The position numbers were made by a program, and so were the translations under genes. Of a stretch of DNA of 64,000 nt, positions 26,293 to 35,220 are shown piece by piece (within the stretch, counting starts at the first letter, position 1; every line of letters begins with the position of its first letter). Location: positions 1-64,000 of the forward strand of contig NZ_JADQDQ010000014.1 of the NCBI RefSeq assembly GCF_015694725.1. Reading direction: 5' to 3'. This DNA is from Hymenobacter jeongseonensis (GTDB lineage: Bacteria; Bacteroidota; Bacteroidia; Cytophagales; Hymenobacteraceae). A model generated the notes under the pieces. The model saw only the letters and a program-made list of their open reading frames with translations. It was not told the DNA's origin and did not search any database.

Positions 26293-26319
26293 GAGGAGCA
26301 AAAAAACTGAAAAGGCGAA

Positions 26320-27783
26320 TTACGCCGAGGGTTGCAATTGTTGGATTTGGGCCGCAAAGTACGCCATTTTTTCCGGCTGTTTCACCATGAGCTTCTCATA
26401 AATCTCAATGGCTCGGGCCGTTTTGCCCTGCCGGACGAGGATACGTGCCAGACTTTCGGACACCAAGTCGGGTTCGGCGCGGGTGCTGCGCACGCTCAAA
26501 TCAGCCTGCGCGCCAGAAGGCGGCGGCAGCATGGCGGGCCGTGTGAGGCGGGGCTGGCGGCGCAGGAAGTTGTTGATAAGGTCGAGCGACGAAGGCAGCA
26601 CCGGGGGCGGCGGGCAGTGCGTGGCCCAATGGTCGAGCAGCAGCGGGTCGGGCTCGAAAAAAGCCCCGGCAGGCGGCATCAACGTAGCCGCTGGCTGGGC
26701 CGACGCAATTTCAGTTGAAGCAAATTCTGCCTCGGCTTTGTCAGCTAATAGATTCAGCAACTGTAGGGAAAAGCCTAGGCGGCTGCTTTCTCCAAAGCCG
26801 TAGCCAACTGCAGAATCGCCAGTAAAAGCGGCGGGTGTGAAAGCAGGCGTGAGGTCGGTAGCAGAGCCGGCTACGTCAATTATTTCGGGAAGCAACTCCA
26901 CGCTGCCCAGGCTGCGGGTTACGGCCGAGGCGGCCCATTCATCTACCAGGCCAGGGAGTTCATAGGCGGGCACGGCGGGTGGAGGAACGTCGGCCAAACC
27001 AAACTCGAAGCGGGCTTCTCCGACTTCAACCGACGGGCGAATGGCCGGCGCCTGCGCGGGCAAAATATCCTCCGCATCAAGTTCCGGTTCTGGAAAATGC
27101 TCCGCAATGATTTCGGTAGCGGGAATATCTACTCCTTCCACATCGAGCAGCAGGACCTGTTCGGTTTCCGTGGGCGTTGGGGGTACTTCTTGTTTTGCTA
27201 GTTCCTCGATTTGCGGCACGCTCTCCACCGGAGCAGGCGGGGAAGATGGAGCTTCTGCGGCTTCCAGAACTTCCTCAATTGATTGCTCGACCACCGGCGT
27301 AGGCTCGGGAGCAATGGGAACAACCTCTGCCACGGGCGTGGGAGCTACCGCCATAATTTCGGGCTCGGGAGCAGCGCTTGGAGCTTCTGATGCCGTCGTT
27401 ATCGGTGGCGTAGGTGCTTCGTATTCAACATCAACGAAAACAGTGCTAACCGGTGGTTCCGGTGCTAGCGGTTGCGGGGCCGCTTGGGCTTCTTGCACAA
27501 CGGCCAAAGCCAGGTCTTCCGTTGAAAGGGACGCAACTTCCGGCGCGGGCGCTTCTTGCTCGATAAGCCGGCGCAGCAGCGTGCGGTCGGCGGCGTAGGT
27601 GGCGGCGCGGCGCAGGCGCTGGCCGGCCAGCATGGTGCCTTGGTCGTGGGCCGCTTTGGCAAGCAGCAGGTGCGCCGTCTGGCAGTACGGGAAGGCTTGA
27701 GCGAGTTGTTCGAGTTCGCGCACTTCGGCCGGACCAAGGGCCGAAGTGTGGTCAAGAACGTGCAAAAGCGTGGCGCGGGTCAC
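26320..27783 (-). CDS. Tetratricopeptide-type protein with long acidic Pro/Ala/Glu linker
   Basis: The roughly 487-residue protein has a helical N-terminal part (about residues 1-75, including FPYCQTAHLLLAKA). A linker of more than 200 residues rich in Ala, Pro, Glu and Val follows (about 80-300), and the C-terminus ends in a TPR-like unit (ARILVRQGKTARAIEIYEKL). There is no signal peptide. It lies between lptE and secG, an arrangement I recall as common in Bacteroidota, but the function is not known. Start: a GTG at 27783 gives VTRATLLHVLD; the frame is open to 27813 with a TTG. Confidence 0.75.
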   Translation of the reverse strand: MTRATLLHVLDHTSALGPAEVRELEQLAQAFPYCQTAHLLLAKAAHDQGTMLAGQRLRRAATYAADRTLLRRLIEQEAPAPEVASLSTEDLALAVVQEAQAAPQPLAPEPPVSTVFVDVEYEAPTPPITTASEAPSAAPEPEIMAVAPTPVAEVVPIAPEPTPVVEQSIEEVLEAAEAPSSPPAPVESVPQIEELAKQEVPPTPTETEQVLLLDVEGVDIPATEIIAEHFPEPELDAEDILPAQAPAIRPSVEVGEARFEFGLADVPPPAVPAYELPGLVDEWAASAVTRSLGSVELLPEIIDVAGSATDLTPAFTPAAFTGDSAVGYGFGESSRLGFSLQLLNLLADKAEAEFASTEIASAQPAATLMPPAGAFFEPDPLLLDHWATHCPPPPVLPSSLDLINNFLRRQPRLTRPAMLPPPSGAQADLSVRSTRAEPDLVSESLARILVRQGKTARAIEIYEKLMVKQPEKMAYFAAQIQQLQPSA

Positions 27784-27976
27784 GGAGTAAAGTGCGGCTT
27801 TAAAGCAGCGCAAGTTTTGTGGGTAATTCCTAAAACCAGCGGTGCAAACAGTTTAACGGGGGCGCAACATTACGCTAATTTATCCAAACGCCCACGCTCG
27901 CGCCGTTGAGTTTGCCCCGGCTTTCGATTCAATTTCGGTCGAAGCTCGTCTTGGCCTCGCCCAACGGCTTCGGGAT

Positions 27977-28516
27977 TTACCAGTTAGCCACCGATTTATT
28001 AAAAATATCGGTGATGATTTTGGTGGTGGTGGTACGCACGGCGTTGGGGTCGCTGTTGATGGTGGCAATATTCCGGCTGGCCGGAAAGTCATCGAAATTC
28101 TGAAATACCTGCTCGAAGCTTTGCTTGTCGTCTTTGGTATTGGTGAACCGGATGCGGACCTGAATGGTGAGGCGGTTGGAACCCGCCTGGTCTACCCCGT
28201 CCACTTGCTGAATGGAAGCGGGGGCAAAGTCAAACGCCACGATGTTGCCGTCAAACTGCAGGTCGCCATCGCGCGGCACAATCTGCAGGTTAGTGTTTTG
28301 CTGAAAATAATCTTTCAGGTCTTCAGTGAAGCGCTGAGTGAGGTAAGCCGGCCCCTGGGGCGTGTTGTTTTGGATGGTGGCGATGGAAATGGTGCGCACC
28401 GCCGGGTCGATGTTGGTGCCGCTGAACGAGTAGATGCCGCAGCCGCTAAGCCCCGCCAGCAAACCAATGGCAAGCAGCTGAAAGCGGATGGCTCGTTTAC
28501 ACTTGCTCCAGGTCAT
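27977..28516 (-). CDS. lptE: LptE-like LPS-assembly lipoprotein
   Basis: The 179-residue protein starts with a lipoprotein signal (LSGC lipobox near residue 26), followed by YSFSG and a short alpha/beta domain, as in LptE, the outer-membrane plug and partner of LptD that inserts lipopolysaccharide. Bacteroidota LptE proteins are divergent, so the call rests on pattern, size and neighbourhood. Its ATG overlaps the 3' end of the sigma-54 activator gene by 20 bases, so the two are translated from one mRNA. The next 190 bases before the TPR gene hold nothing I can identify. Confidence 0.82.
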   Translation of the reverse strand: MTWSKCKRAIRFQLLAIGLLAGLSGCGIYSFSGTNIDPAVRTISIATIQNNTPQGPAYLTQRFTEDLKDYFQQNTNLQIVPRDGDLQFDGNIVAFDFAPASIQQVDGVDQAGSNRLTIQVRIRFTNTKDDKQSFEQVFQNFDDFPASRNIATINSDPNAVRTTTTKIITDIFNKSVANW

Positions 28517-29789
28517 ACTGCTTCAGTTTACGGTACAGCGTGCGTTCCGAAATTCCCAAATCGTGGGCGGCGTACTTGCGCTTGTTGTTGTGTTTTTTCA
28601 ACGCCTTGAGAATCATTTCCCGCTCTTTCACGTCCAGGGAAAGGGTTTCCTCTTCGGTTTCGTGCGGAATGTCTTCCACGGGCGTTTCTTCGTCATAGTC
28701 CGTTTCGGGCTCGTTGTTGTACGACTTGGGCGCCGCCGGCAGGAAGTATTCGGAAGATTGTCCGGCTTCAAACGGACCGGCCGGCGCGGTATTGTTGAAG
28801 AGGTGGCTGTTTTGACGTAATAGCTCCTGTGCCTCGTGGGGCCGTTGGCCGGTGGCAAGCTCCAGCACCATTTTCTTGAGGTCCGTCATGTCGCGGCGCA
28901 TGTCGAACAGGATTTTGTAGAGCAGGTCCCGCTCCGAATAGCCGGCCGTGGCGCCGTCGGAAGCACCCTGCCCCAGCAGCATGGGCAGGCGGTTGGCTTG
29001 GTCCTGCGGCAGGTAAGGAGCCAGCCGCCGGGCGTCGAGTTCCCGTTCGGTTTCCAGCACGGATATCTGTTCGGCGATGTTCTTGAGCTGGCGGATGTTG
29101 CCGGGAAAGCGGAACCGCGTAAGCGCCTGCACCGCATCGGGCAGCAGGGTAATGGGGCGGCTGCGGTAGCGCTCCGCCGAATCAGAAGCAAACTTGCGGA
29201 ACAACAAGTAAATATCCTCGCCGCGCTCGCGCAGCGGCGGCACCGTGATGGGCACCGTGTTCAGCCGGTAATACAAGTCTTCGCGGAAGGTTCCGGCCTG
29301 CACACGGTCGAGCAGGTTCACGTTGGTGGCGGCCACCACGCGCACATCGGTCTTCTGCACTTTCGAAGACCCTACGCGAATAAACTCGCCATTTTCCAGC
29401 ACGCGCAGCAGGCGGGCCTGGGTGCCGAGCGGCATCTCGCCGATTTCGTCCAGGAAAATGGTGCCGCCGTTGGTTACCTCGAAGTAGCCCTTGCGCGCTT
29501 CATTGGCCCCAGTGAAAGAGCCTTTCTCGTGGCCAAACAATTCCGAATCAATCGTGCCTTCGGGAATGGCGCCGCAGTTGATGGCAATGAATTGCCCGTG
29601 CTTGCGCGGCGACAAGGCGTGGATAATCTTGGAAAAGGATTCCTTGCCCGACCCGCTCTCGCCGGTGATGAGCACCGTCATGTCAGTCGGCGCGACTTGC
29701 GCGGCCACCTGAATGGCGTAGTTCAGCGCCGGCGCGTTGCCGATGATGCCGAACCGGAGCTTGATGGATTGAATTTCTTGAGTGGTCAA
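28497..29789 (-). CDS. Sigma-54-dependent transcriptional activator without receiver domain
   Basis: This 430-residue enhancer-binding protein has an AAA+ domain almost from the first residue: Walker A GESGSGKE (43-50), the sigma-54 contact loop GSFTGA (90-95) in place of the consensus GAFTGA, and Walker B GGTIFLDEIGE (108-118). A linker of about 130 residues with an acidic stretch follows, then a Fis-type HTH at the C-terminus (about 390-430, GISERTLYRKLKQY). With no sensory N-terminal domain it may be constitutively active or controlled by partners. A TTG at 29789 is the only start that keeps the whole AAA+ domain. It is flanked by miaB and lptE in one operon. Confidence 0.9.
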   Translation of the reverse strand: MTTQEIQSIKLRFGIIGNAPALNYAIQVAAQVAPTDMTVLITGESGSGKESFSKIIHALSPRKHGQFIAINCGAIPEGTIDSELFGHEKGSFTGANEARKGYFEVTNGGTIFLDEIGEMPLGTQARLLRVLENGEFIRVGSSKVQKTDVRVVAATNVNLLDRVQAGTFREDLYYRLNTVPITVPPLRERGEDIYLLFRKFASDSAERYRSRPITLLPDAVQALTRFRFPGNIRQLKNIAEQISVLETERELDARRLAPYLPQDQANRLPMLLGQGASDGATAGYSERDLLYKILFDMRRDMTDLKKMVLELATGQRPHEAQELLRQNSHLFNNTAPAGPFEAGQSSEYFLPAAPKSYNNEPETDYDEETPVEDIPHETEEETLSLDVKEREMILKALKKHNNKRKYAAHDLGISERTLYRKLKQYDLEQV

Positions 29790-29844
29790 GGCTACAGGCA
29801 GTTCGTGGAGAAGGAGAAAGAAGATGGATAGCTGAACTAGCGCT

Positions 29845-31281
29845 TTAAATCGCCTCGCCCAGCATCGTGCTAGCCGAAGCGCTGTGCACTAAGACATCCA
29901 CGTAGTCGCCTTTCTTGAAGTTTTGCTTTGGGAAGATGACAACTTGGTTTTGGCTGTTGCGCCCGCTCAAGTGCTCTTTTGAGCGTTTGGAGAAATTCTC
30001 GGCCAGTACCCGGTGCACGCGGCCTACGCCGCGCTGGTTGCGCTCGGCGCTGTGAATTTGCTGCAAATCGATTATTTCCTGCAGGCGGCGCTTTTTGGTT
30101 TCCAGTGGAATGTCGTCGGTTAGCTTGCGGGCGGCCAGCGTGCCGGGGCGCTCCGAGTAAAAGAACATGTAGGCCATGTCGTAGCGCACGTAGTTCATCA
30201 GGCTCATGGTGTCCTGGTGCTCCTCCTCGGTCTCGGAGCAGAAGCCCGATATCATGTCGGAGCTGATGGCGCAATCGTCGCCCAGAATGCGGCGGATGGC
30301 CTGCACCCGCTCCTCGTACCAAGGCCGGTCGTAGGTGCGGTTCATGAGGGCCAGCACGCGCGAGTTGCCGCTCTGAGCGGGCAGGTGGATGAATTTGCAG
30401 ATGTTTTCGTGGCGCGCCATGGTGTGCAGCACCTCGTCGGTGATGTCCTTGGGGTGCGAAGTGGAGAAGCGCACGCGCAGCTCGGGGCTGATGAGGGCCA
30501 CGCGCTCCAGCAGTTGGGCGAAGTTGACGTGCTCGGTGCCGTCGGCGCTGGCCCACTTGTAGGAGTCCACGTTCTGGCCCAGCAGGGTCACTTCCTTGTA
30601 GCCGGCGGCCACCAGGTCGCGGGCTTCGCGCTCGATGCTGTGGGCATCGCGGCTGCGCTCACGGCCGCGGGTGAAGGGCACCACGCAGAACGAGCACATG
30701 TTGTCGCAGCCGCGCATGATGCTGATGAAGGCCGAAACGCCGTTGGAATTCAGGCGCACCGGCGTGATGTCGGCGTAGGTTTCTTCGCGGCTCAGTAGCA
30801 CGTTCACGCCTTTCTGGCCGCCATCAACCTGGCTGATTAGCTGGGGCAAATCCCGGTAGGCATCGGGACCCACTACGAGGTCTACAATTTTCTCTTCCTC
30901 CAGAAACTTGCTTTTCAGGCGCTCGGCCATGCAGCCGAGCACGCCCACCAGCAGGCCGGGGTTGCGTTTTTTGTGCGAGTTAATTTGCGACAGGCGCATG
31001 CGCACAGTTTGCTCAGCCTTCTCGCGGATGGAGCAGGTATTGAGCAGCACCAAGTCGGCGCTGGCGAGGTCGTCGGTGGTATCAAACCCTTCGTCGAACA
31101 GGATGCTCGACACGATTTCCGAGTCCGAGAAATTCATCTGGCAGCCGTAGCTCTCGATGTAGAGCTTGCGCTGCCGGCCCGTGCGGGTAGCGGCCGTTAC
31201 GCGCACTTCGCCGCTGGGCGTAGCCTCGGCAGCCGGCGCTTCTTTATCTAAAAAATCTAGGGTTAACAGAGCTTGGGACAT
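29845..31281 (-). CDS. miaB: tRNA-2-methylthio-N6-dimethylallyladenosine synthase MiaB
   Basis: This radical-SAM methylthiotransferase converts i6A37 to ms2i6A37 in tRNAs that read U-starting codons. The 478-residue protein has the N-terminal UPF0004 domain with three Cys (GCQMNFSDS, NTCSIREKA, GCMAE), the radical-SAM CxxxCxxC (CDNMCSFC) with VPFTRGRERSR, and a C-terminal TRAM domain. It heads the minus-strand cluster and has a -7 promoter box 26 bases upstream. Its MiaE partner lies at 41144. Confidence 0.96.
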   Translation of the reverse strand: MSQALLTLDFLDKEAPAAEATPSGEVRVTAATRTGRQRKLYIESYGCQMNFSDSEIVSSILFDEGFDTTDDLASADLVLLNTCSIREKAEQTVRMRLSQINSHKKRNPGLLVGVLGCMAERLKSKFLEEEKIVDLVVGPDAYRDLPQLISQVDGGQKGVNVLLSREETYADITPVRLNSNGVSAFISIMRGCDNMCSFCVVPFTRGRERSRDAHSIEREARDLVAAGYKEVTLLGQNVDSYKWASADGTEHVNFAQLLERVALISPELRVRFSTSHPKDITDEVLHTMARHENICKFIHLPAQSGNSRVLALMNRTYDRPWYEERVQAIRRILGDDCAISSDMISGFCSETEEEHQDTMSLMNYVRYDMAYMFFYSERPGTLAARKLTDDIPLETKKRRLQEIIDLQQIHSAERNQRGVGRVHRVLAENFSKRSKEHLSGRNSQNQVVIFPKQNFKKGDYVDVLVHSASASTMLGEAI

Positions 31282-31306
31282 AATTATAGCGCGTTTCGGC
31301 GGAATG

Positions 31307-31314
31307 CAAAGATA
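31307..31314 (-). promoter_or_regulatory. Putative -7 promoter box of the miaB operon
   Basis: Read on the minus strand this is TATCTTTG, matching TAnnTTTG, 25 bases upstream of the miaB start codon. No clear -33 element is seen. Confidence 0.5.
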
Positions 31315-31374
31315 CAGCGGTCAAGGGTAAAATGACAGAATGGCAGAGTTGATTTAACGAGCAAAAGCAATGTT

Positions 31375-31399
31375 ATGCTTCGACTGCGTTCAGCATGAC
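31375..31399. repeat. Half copy of REP-like family A
   Basis: The segment runs ATGCTTCGACTGCG then TTCAGCATGAC, equal to one arm of the palindromes at 6033-6135 and 23391-23475. No partner arm is nearby. It lies 13 bases beyond the pabB stop codon, so it is at the 3' end of that transcript. Confidence 0.7.
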
Positions 31400-31411
31400 G
31401 CGCTTGGTCTT

Positions 31412-32713
31412 CTACTCACCGACAAGAGTACCAAGCACTTCCAGCAAGGCTTTGGCTTTCAGCAAGCATTCGTCGTATTCTCGCTCAGGGTCTGAATCGA
31501 AGGTGATTGCGGAGCCCACCTCGAAGCTGAGGTAGCCGGTGTCCTGCCGGTACTGAAGTGAGCGAATGACGACGTTAAAATCAAACTCGCCATTAGGCCA
31601 GATATAACCAATGCTGCCGCTGTAGAGCCCACGCCGGGTAGCCTCGTAGTGCTCGATGAGCTGCATGGCCCGGATTTTTGGCGCCCCGGTCATCGAGCCC
31701 ATCGGAAAGGTAGCGTGCAGGATATCCGTCAAATCCGCACCGGGGCGCAGCTTGGCGGAAACGGTCGAAATCATTTGCCAGAGGTGGCGAAACGGGTAGA
31801 GGCCAAAGAGTTCGGGGACGCGCACGGTGCCTGTTTGGGCTACGCGGGCGAGGTCGTTGCGCACCAGGTCCACAATCATCAGGTTCTCGGCGCGTTCTTT
31901 TTCGTCGTGGAGCAAGGTGTGGCGCTGGCGCTCGTCGTCGGCCGGGTCCGTGCCCCGACGAATGGTGCCTTTGATGGGCTGCGAAAGTAGCTCGCTGCCC
32001 TGGTGCGACAGGAACCGCTCCGGGGAAGCGCACAGCAAGAAATGGTCGTGCCAGCGAATGAAGCCCGCGAAGGGAGCGGGCGAGGCTTCCATTAGCCGCC
32101 AAAACACATCAACCGGGGCCAGCGCAACGTTTTCGGCGTAGAATTCCTGGCACAGATTCAACTCGTACACTTCCCCGTTGAGAATGTCTTCGCGAATAGC
32201 CGTCACGGCGGCCAGATACTCGACTTTGGGCAGGCGCGGGCGCAGGGCGGGCAGCTGTGGGGCGGGCAGGGCAGGTAGCGGCTGTTGCAGAATCTGAGCG
32301 AGCACATCGTCGGTTTGCCCGTGAATTTCTACCACGTCCGCGCGCCAGCAAAGCCAGGTTTGGGGAGTGAAAAAATGCAGCTGAGGCCAGCGAAAGCCAT
32401 CGAAATTTTCGCTCGAAAGCGCCTCTATCTCATTTTTGAGGTCATACGTAACGAACCCGCAGCGCGGAGCCGTCAAATCTACATTGTCCGATTCGCGCAG
32501 CTCAGCCAGCGAATTGCTGGCCAAAGCCCCTGCCGCTGCCACCGCCAAAATGCGGGTGAAGGGGCCGTTGGGATACTCCAGCCCGTTGGGTTCGAAGTAG
32601 GCGCAGTGCGGGAAATTGGCCGCCCAGCTTAGCGCCCGCGCCCGAAAATCGGCGGGCAGGTCCGCCAACAGAACCGATGAGCTGGGAAGGGAATGGGAGG
32701 AGGTAGATACCAT
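31412..32713 (-). CDS. pabB: Aminodeoxychorismate synthase component I
   Basis: The protein converts chorismate plus ammonia (from a PabA amidotransferase) to 4-amino-4-deoxychorismate for folate synthesis. The 433-residue chorismate-binding domain shows PIKGTIRRG; the Lys in PIKGT is characteristic of PabB, whereas TrpE has PIAGT. FPMGSMTGAPK and GSAITFDSDPEREYDECLLKA complete the active site. No pabA or pabC is adjacent. The start MVSTSSHS at 32713 is the first ATG. Confidence 0.92.
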   Translation of the reverse strand: MVSTSSHSLPSSSVLLADLPADFRARALSWAANFPHCAYFEPNGLEYPNGPFTRILAVAAAGALASNSLAELRESDNVDLTAPRCGFVTYDLKNEIEALSSENFDGFRWPQLHFFTPQTWLCWRADVVEIHGQTDDVLAQILQQPLPALPAPQLPALRPRLPKVEYLAAVTAIREDILNGEVYELNLCQEFYAENVALAPVDVFWRLMEASPAPFAGFIRWHDHFLLCASPERFLSHQGSELLSQPIKGTIRRGTDPADDERQRHTLLHDEKERAENLMIVDLVRNDLARVAQTGTVRVPELFGLYPFRHLWQMISTVSAKLRPGADLTDILHATFPMGSMTGAPKIRAMQLIEHYEATRRGLYSGSIGYIWPNGEFDFNVVIRSLQYRQDTGYLSFEVGSAITFDSDPEREYDECLLKAKALLEVLGTLVGE

Positions 32714-32768
32714 TGAAAGAACTTGGCTCGAAAACGCGCACTACTAACAAAATAGCGCCGCGAGGTTC

Positions 32769-34364
32769 TTATTTCAGCTCCCGCAGCGCCAGCGCGGCCT
32801 TGGCGTCGGTGCTATTTTTGTACTCGTGCCACGGGTAGTTCAGGGCTTTCTGAAAATAGATGCGCGCCTGCGCTTTATTTCCAGCCTGCTGGGCCAAGTA
32901 GCCTTGCTGCAAGGCAGCCTGCGGCGCATAGTAATAAGGAGCTCTAGGGCCCGCCACGGTGAGCGTCCGCTCAAAATAAAACCACGCCGAATCGAGCTGC
33001 CCCAGCCCTTGGAAGGCCCGGGCGCGGCGGTACGGTTCCTCAATCAGGTCGCGCCACAGCGTGCCGGGCGTGGGGTGGAAGCGGCGGAGCGTGGTTAGGG
33101 CCTGCCGGTTGTAGCCGCCGTCGATTTGCAGCCGGGCCTTGGTGAGCACCGGATGCAGCGCCTGGGCCTCGTGGTAGTAGTGCTGGGCGTAGTTGTCTTC
33201 CTCCACATCGGTCGGGCCGGGTCGATTGATGTGCTCCCGGTAGCGCGCTACCGTTGCGGCGGGCTGCCCGCCCAGCCACGCCGCCAGGTAAAGCTTAAAG
33301 GCAGCGTCTTTGCGATAGTGCAGGCCTTTGTATTCCCGCAGAAAAGTCAGGTTCTCGCGCTCCGACGCAGCATAGTCGCCCCGGTAGAGCAGCAAGTCCG
33401 CGGCCATATGGTGCAAATACGGCACCGCCAGGTAGCCCGTGCCCGTGGGGCGGCCGCGATAGGCCGCCAGCGCCTCTTCGCCCAAGTGCTGGCGCTTGTT
33501 CACGCTCATGAGCAGATAGGCAAAGAGCAAATTACTGGGCTGCTCAGCGGCTAGCCGCTCCATCAGGCGCAACCCTTCTTCGGGTTTTTTGTAATAGCCT
33601 TCCCGAATCAGCGTCAGGTAAATCTGGCTTTCGGTTTGAAATTCGCTCGGCCGGGCCGCGGCCCAGGCCAGGTTTCTCAACCCCGCATCCACGTTGGCCG
33701 ACAAGCCCAGCAGGCGCAAAAGCCAGTGGTAACCCGCCGGCAAAGAACCCACGGCAAACTCGCAAACGCCCAAGGTTTTGCGAGCCGGTGCAAACGCAGG
33801 GTAACGTTTCACTACCTCCTGCATCTGATGATAGCCGCTCCGCAAGTGGTACCCGCCTGCCACCAGATGCTTGAACAGGAGTTGACTCAGGCCCAGGTGA
33901 AGGGTGATTTCGGCCCGGGCGTAGTCGCGCATTGCACTTGCCGGGGCCCGCTCCAAGACCTCCAGATGCGTCTCCTGGGAACTCACGAGGGACTCGTACC
34001 GACTGGCATCCTGGGTTACGATGAGTTCCACAAAATCGGCGCAGTTGGCCACCAGCAGGGGCGCCGGAGCCGAGGGCGTAGCAAGCAACTCCTGGCGCAA
34101 CAGTTCCCGCGCCGGCTCCAACCGAAGCTTAAACACCTCGGCGTAAGCGCGGCGACTATTTGGTGTCAGCTGCGGCGCGGGAGGTGCGACACCGGTTAGC
34201 GGCGGCTGTTGCGCAGCACTGGCTGGCGGTGCCGAAAGTGGTGCTGAAAACGCGGAGACTAGCAGTGCCATAGCCACCCACAGCAGGGCAGGGTGCCCTA
34301 GCCTAGCCGGCTGGGTGCGCACTTTATTGTATAAATCGAGAAAAAGGGTCGCCAGCGACGTCAT
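32769..34364 (-). CDS. Exported or membrane-anchored TPR-like protein of unknown function
   Basis: The 531-residue protein has a hydrophobic segment near residues 25-50 that looks like a signal anchor after a basic N-terminus. The rest is a chain of helix pairs (TPR-like), for example QGYLAQQAGNKAQARIYFQKAL near the C-terminus and AWFYFERTL before it. No catalytic motif is visible. It sits between pabB and the zinc-ribbon gene on the same strand, directly after that gene's terminator, so it needs its own promoter, which I could not identify. Start chosen at MTSLATLF; the frame is open for 21 more codons. Confidence 0.75.
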   Translation of the reverse strand: MTSLATLFLDLYNKVRTQPARLGHPALLWVAMALLVSAFSAPLSAPPASAAQQPPLTGVAPPAPQLTPNSRRAYAEVFKLRLEPARELLRQELLATPSAPAPLLVANCADFVELIVTQDASRYESLVSSQETHLEVLERAPASAMRDYARAEITLHLGLSQLLFKHLVAGGYHLRSGYHQMQEVVKRYPAFAPARKTLGVCEFAVGSLPAGYHWLLRLLGLSANVDAGLRNLAWAAARPSEFQTESQIYLTLIREGYYKKPEEGLRLMERLAAEQPSNLLFAYLLMSVNKRQHLGEEALAAYRGRPTGTGYLAVPYLHHMAADLLLYRGDYAASERENLTFLREYKGLHYRKDAAFKLYLAAWLGGQPAATVARYREHINRPGPTDVEEDNYAQHYYHEAQALHPVLTKARLQIDGGYNRQALTTLRRFHPTPGTLWRDLIEEPYRRARAFQGLGQLDSAWFYFERTLTVAGPRAPYYYAPQAALQQGYLAQQAGNKAQARIYFQKALNYPWHEYKNSTDAKAALALRELK

Positions 34365-34377
34365 TAGGCACTTAACA

Positions 34378-34410
34378 AAAAAAGGAACGACACCCGGCCG
34401 TTCCTTTTTT
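34378..34410 (-). terminator. Terminator after the zinc-ribbon/Nif3 operon
   Basis: Perfect 12-bp arms AAAAAAGGAACG and CGTTCCTTTTTT enclose a 9-base loop, 48 bases beyond the zinc-ribbon gene stop. It lies only 13 bases upstream of the next minus-strand start codon (34364). Confidence 0.85.
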
Positions 34411-34458
34411 ACGATTTTAATCAGCAAGCCAGCTTTTGAGATTGGCTACAAGCTCTGC

Positions 34459-35220
34459 TTACACGGCGCGGGCTTCCACGTCGGCCAGAATCCGGCCGCA
34501 GTGCTCGCACACGATGATTTTCTTGTGGGAAATGATGTCGGCCTGGCGCTGCGGGGGTACCGTGTTGAAGCAGCCGCCGCAGGCATCGCGCCGCACCAGC
34601 ACCACGGCCAAGCCGTTGCGCACGTTGCCGCGGATGCGGGTGTAGGCCGTCAGCAGGCGGTCTTCCACCGGCTTGGTGGCTTCCTCGCGCTGTATCATGA
34701 TGGCGCGCTCTTCTTCTTCATTTTCGGAAACGATGGTTTCCAACTCGCCTTTCTTGTTGTCGAGGTCTTTGCGACGCTCCTCCAATTTCGACTTCGTACC
34801 GCTGATTTCAGCGTTTTTTACGTCAATCTGGTACTGCGACTCTTTGATTTTCTTGTCGGCAATCTGGATTTCCAAACGCTGCAATTCAATTTCCTTGGCA
34901 ATGGCTTCGAACTCGCGGTTGTTGCGGACGTTCTGCTGCTGCTCGTCGTACTTTTTGATGAGCGACTCGGCGTCTTTGCTGGCCTGCTTGCGGCTCTTGA
35001 TGAAGTCGTTCAGGCCCTGAATTTCTTCGTCAAATTTCTTTACCCGCACTTCGTAGCCAGCAATTTCGTCTTCCAAATCCCGGACTTCTTCGGGCAAATC
35101 GCCGCGCACGCGCCGGATTTCATCGAGCTGCGAGTCAAGCTGCTGCAGGGTGAGCAGGGCTTCGAGCTTGGCGGCTACGGGAACGTCGGCAGGAGCGACG
35201 GCGGCACTTTTAGCAGTCAT
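34459..35220 (-). CDS. C4-type zinc-ribbon coiled-coil protein
   Basis: The 253-residue protein consists of a long antiparallel-type coiled coil (about residues 20-190) and a C-terminal zinc ribbon with CGGC (near 213) and CEHC (near 237), the family formerly called DUF164. Known homologues bind nucleic acid or act in transcription/flagellar regulation in some bacteria and in chlamydiae; the role here is unknown. Its start overlaps the Nif3-like gene by 11 bases, showing tight coupling; this pair is often adjacent in bacterial genomes. A -7-like box (35260-35267, TACTTTTG on the minus strand) inside the upstream gene could give separate expression. Confidence 0.9.
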   Translation of the reverse strand: MTAKSAAVAPADVPVAAKLEALLTLQQLDSQLDEIRRVRGDLPEEVRDLEDEIAGYEVRVKKFDEEIQGLNDFIKSRKQASKDAESLIKKYDEQQQNVRNNREFEAIAKEIELQRLEIQIADKKIKESQYQIDVKNAEISGTKSKLEERRKDLDNKKGELETIVSENEEEERAIMIQREEATKPVEDRLLTAYTRIRGNVRNGLAVVLVRRDACGGCFNTVPPQRQADIISHKKIIVCEHCGRILADVEARAV

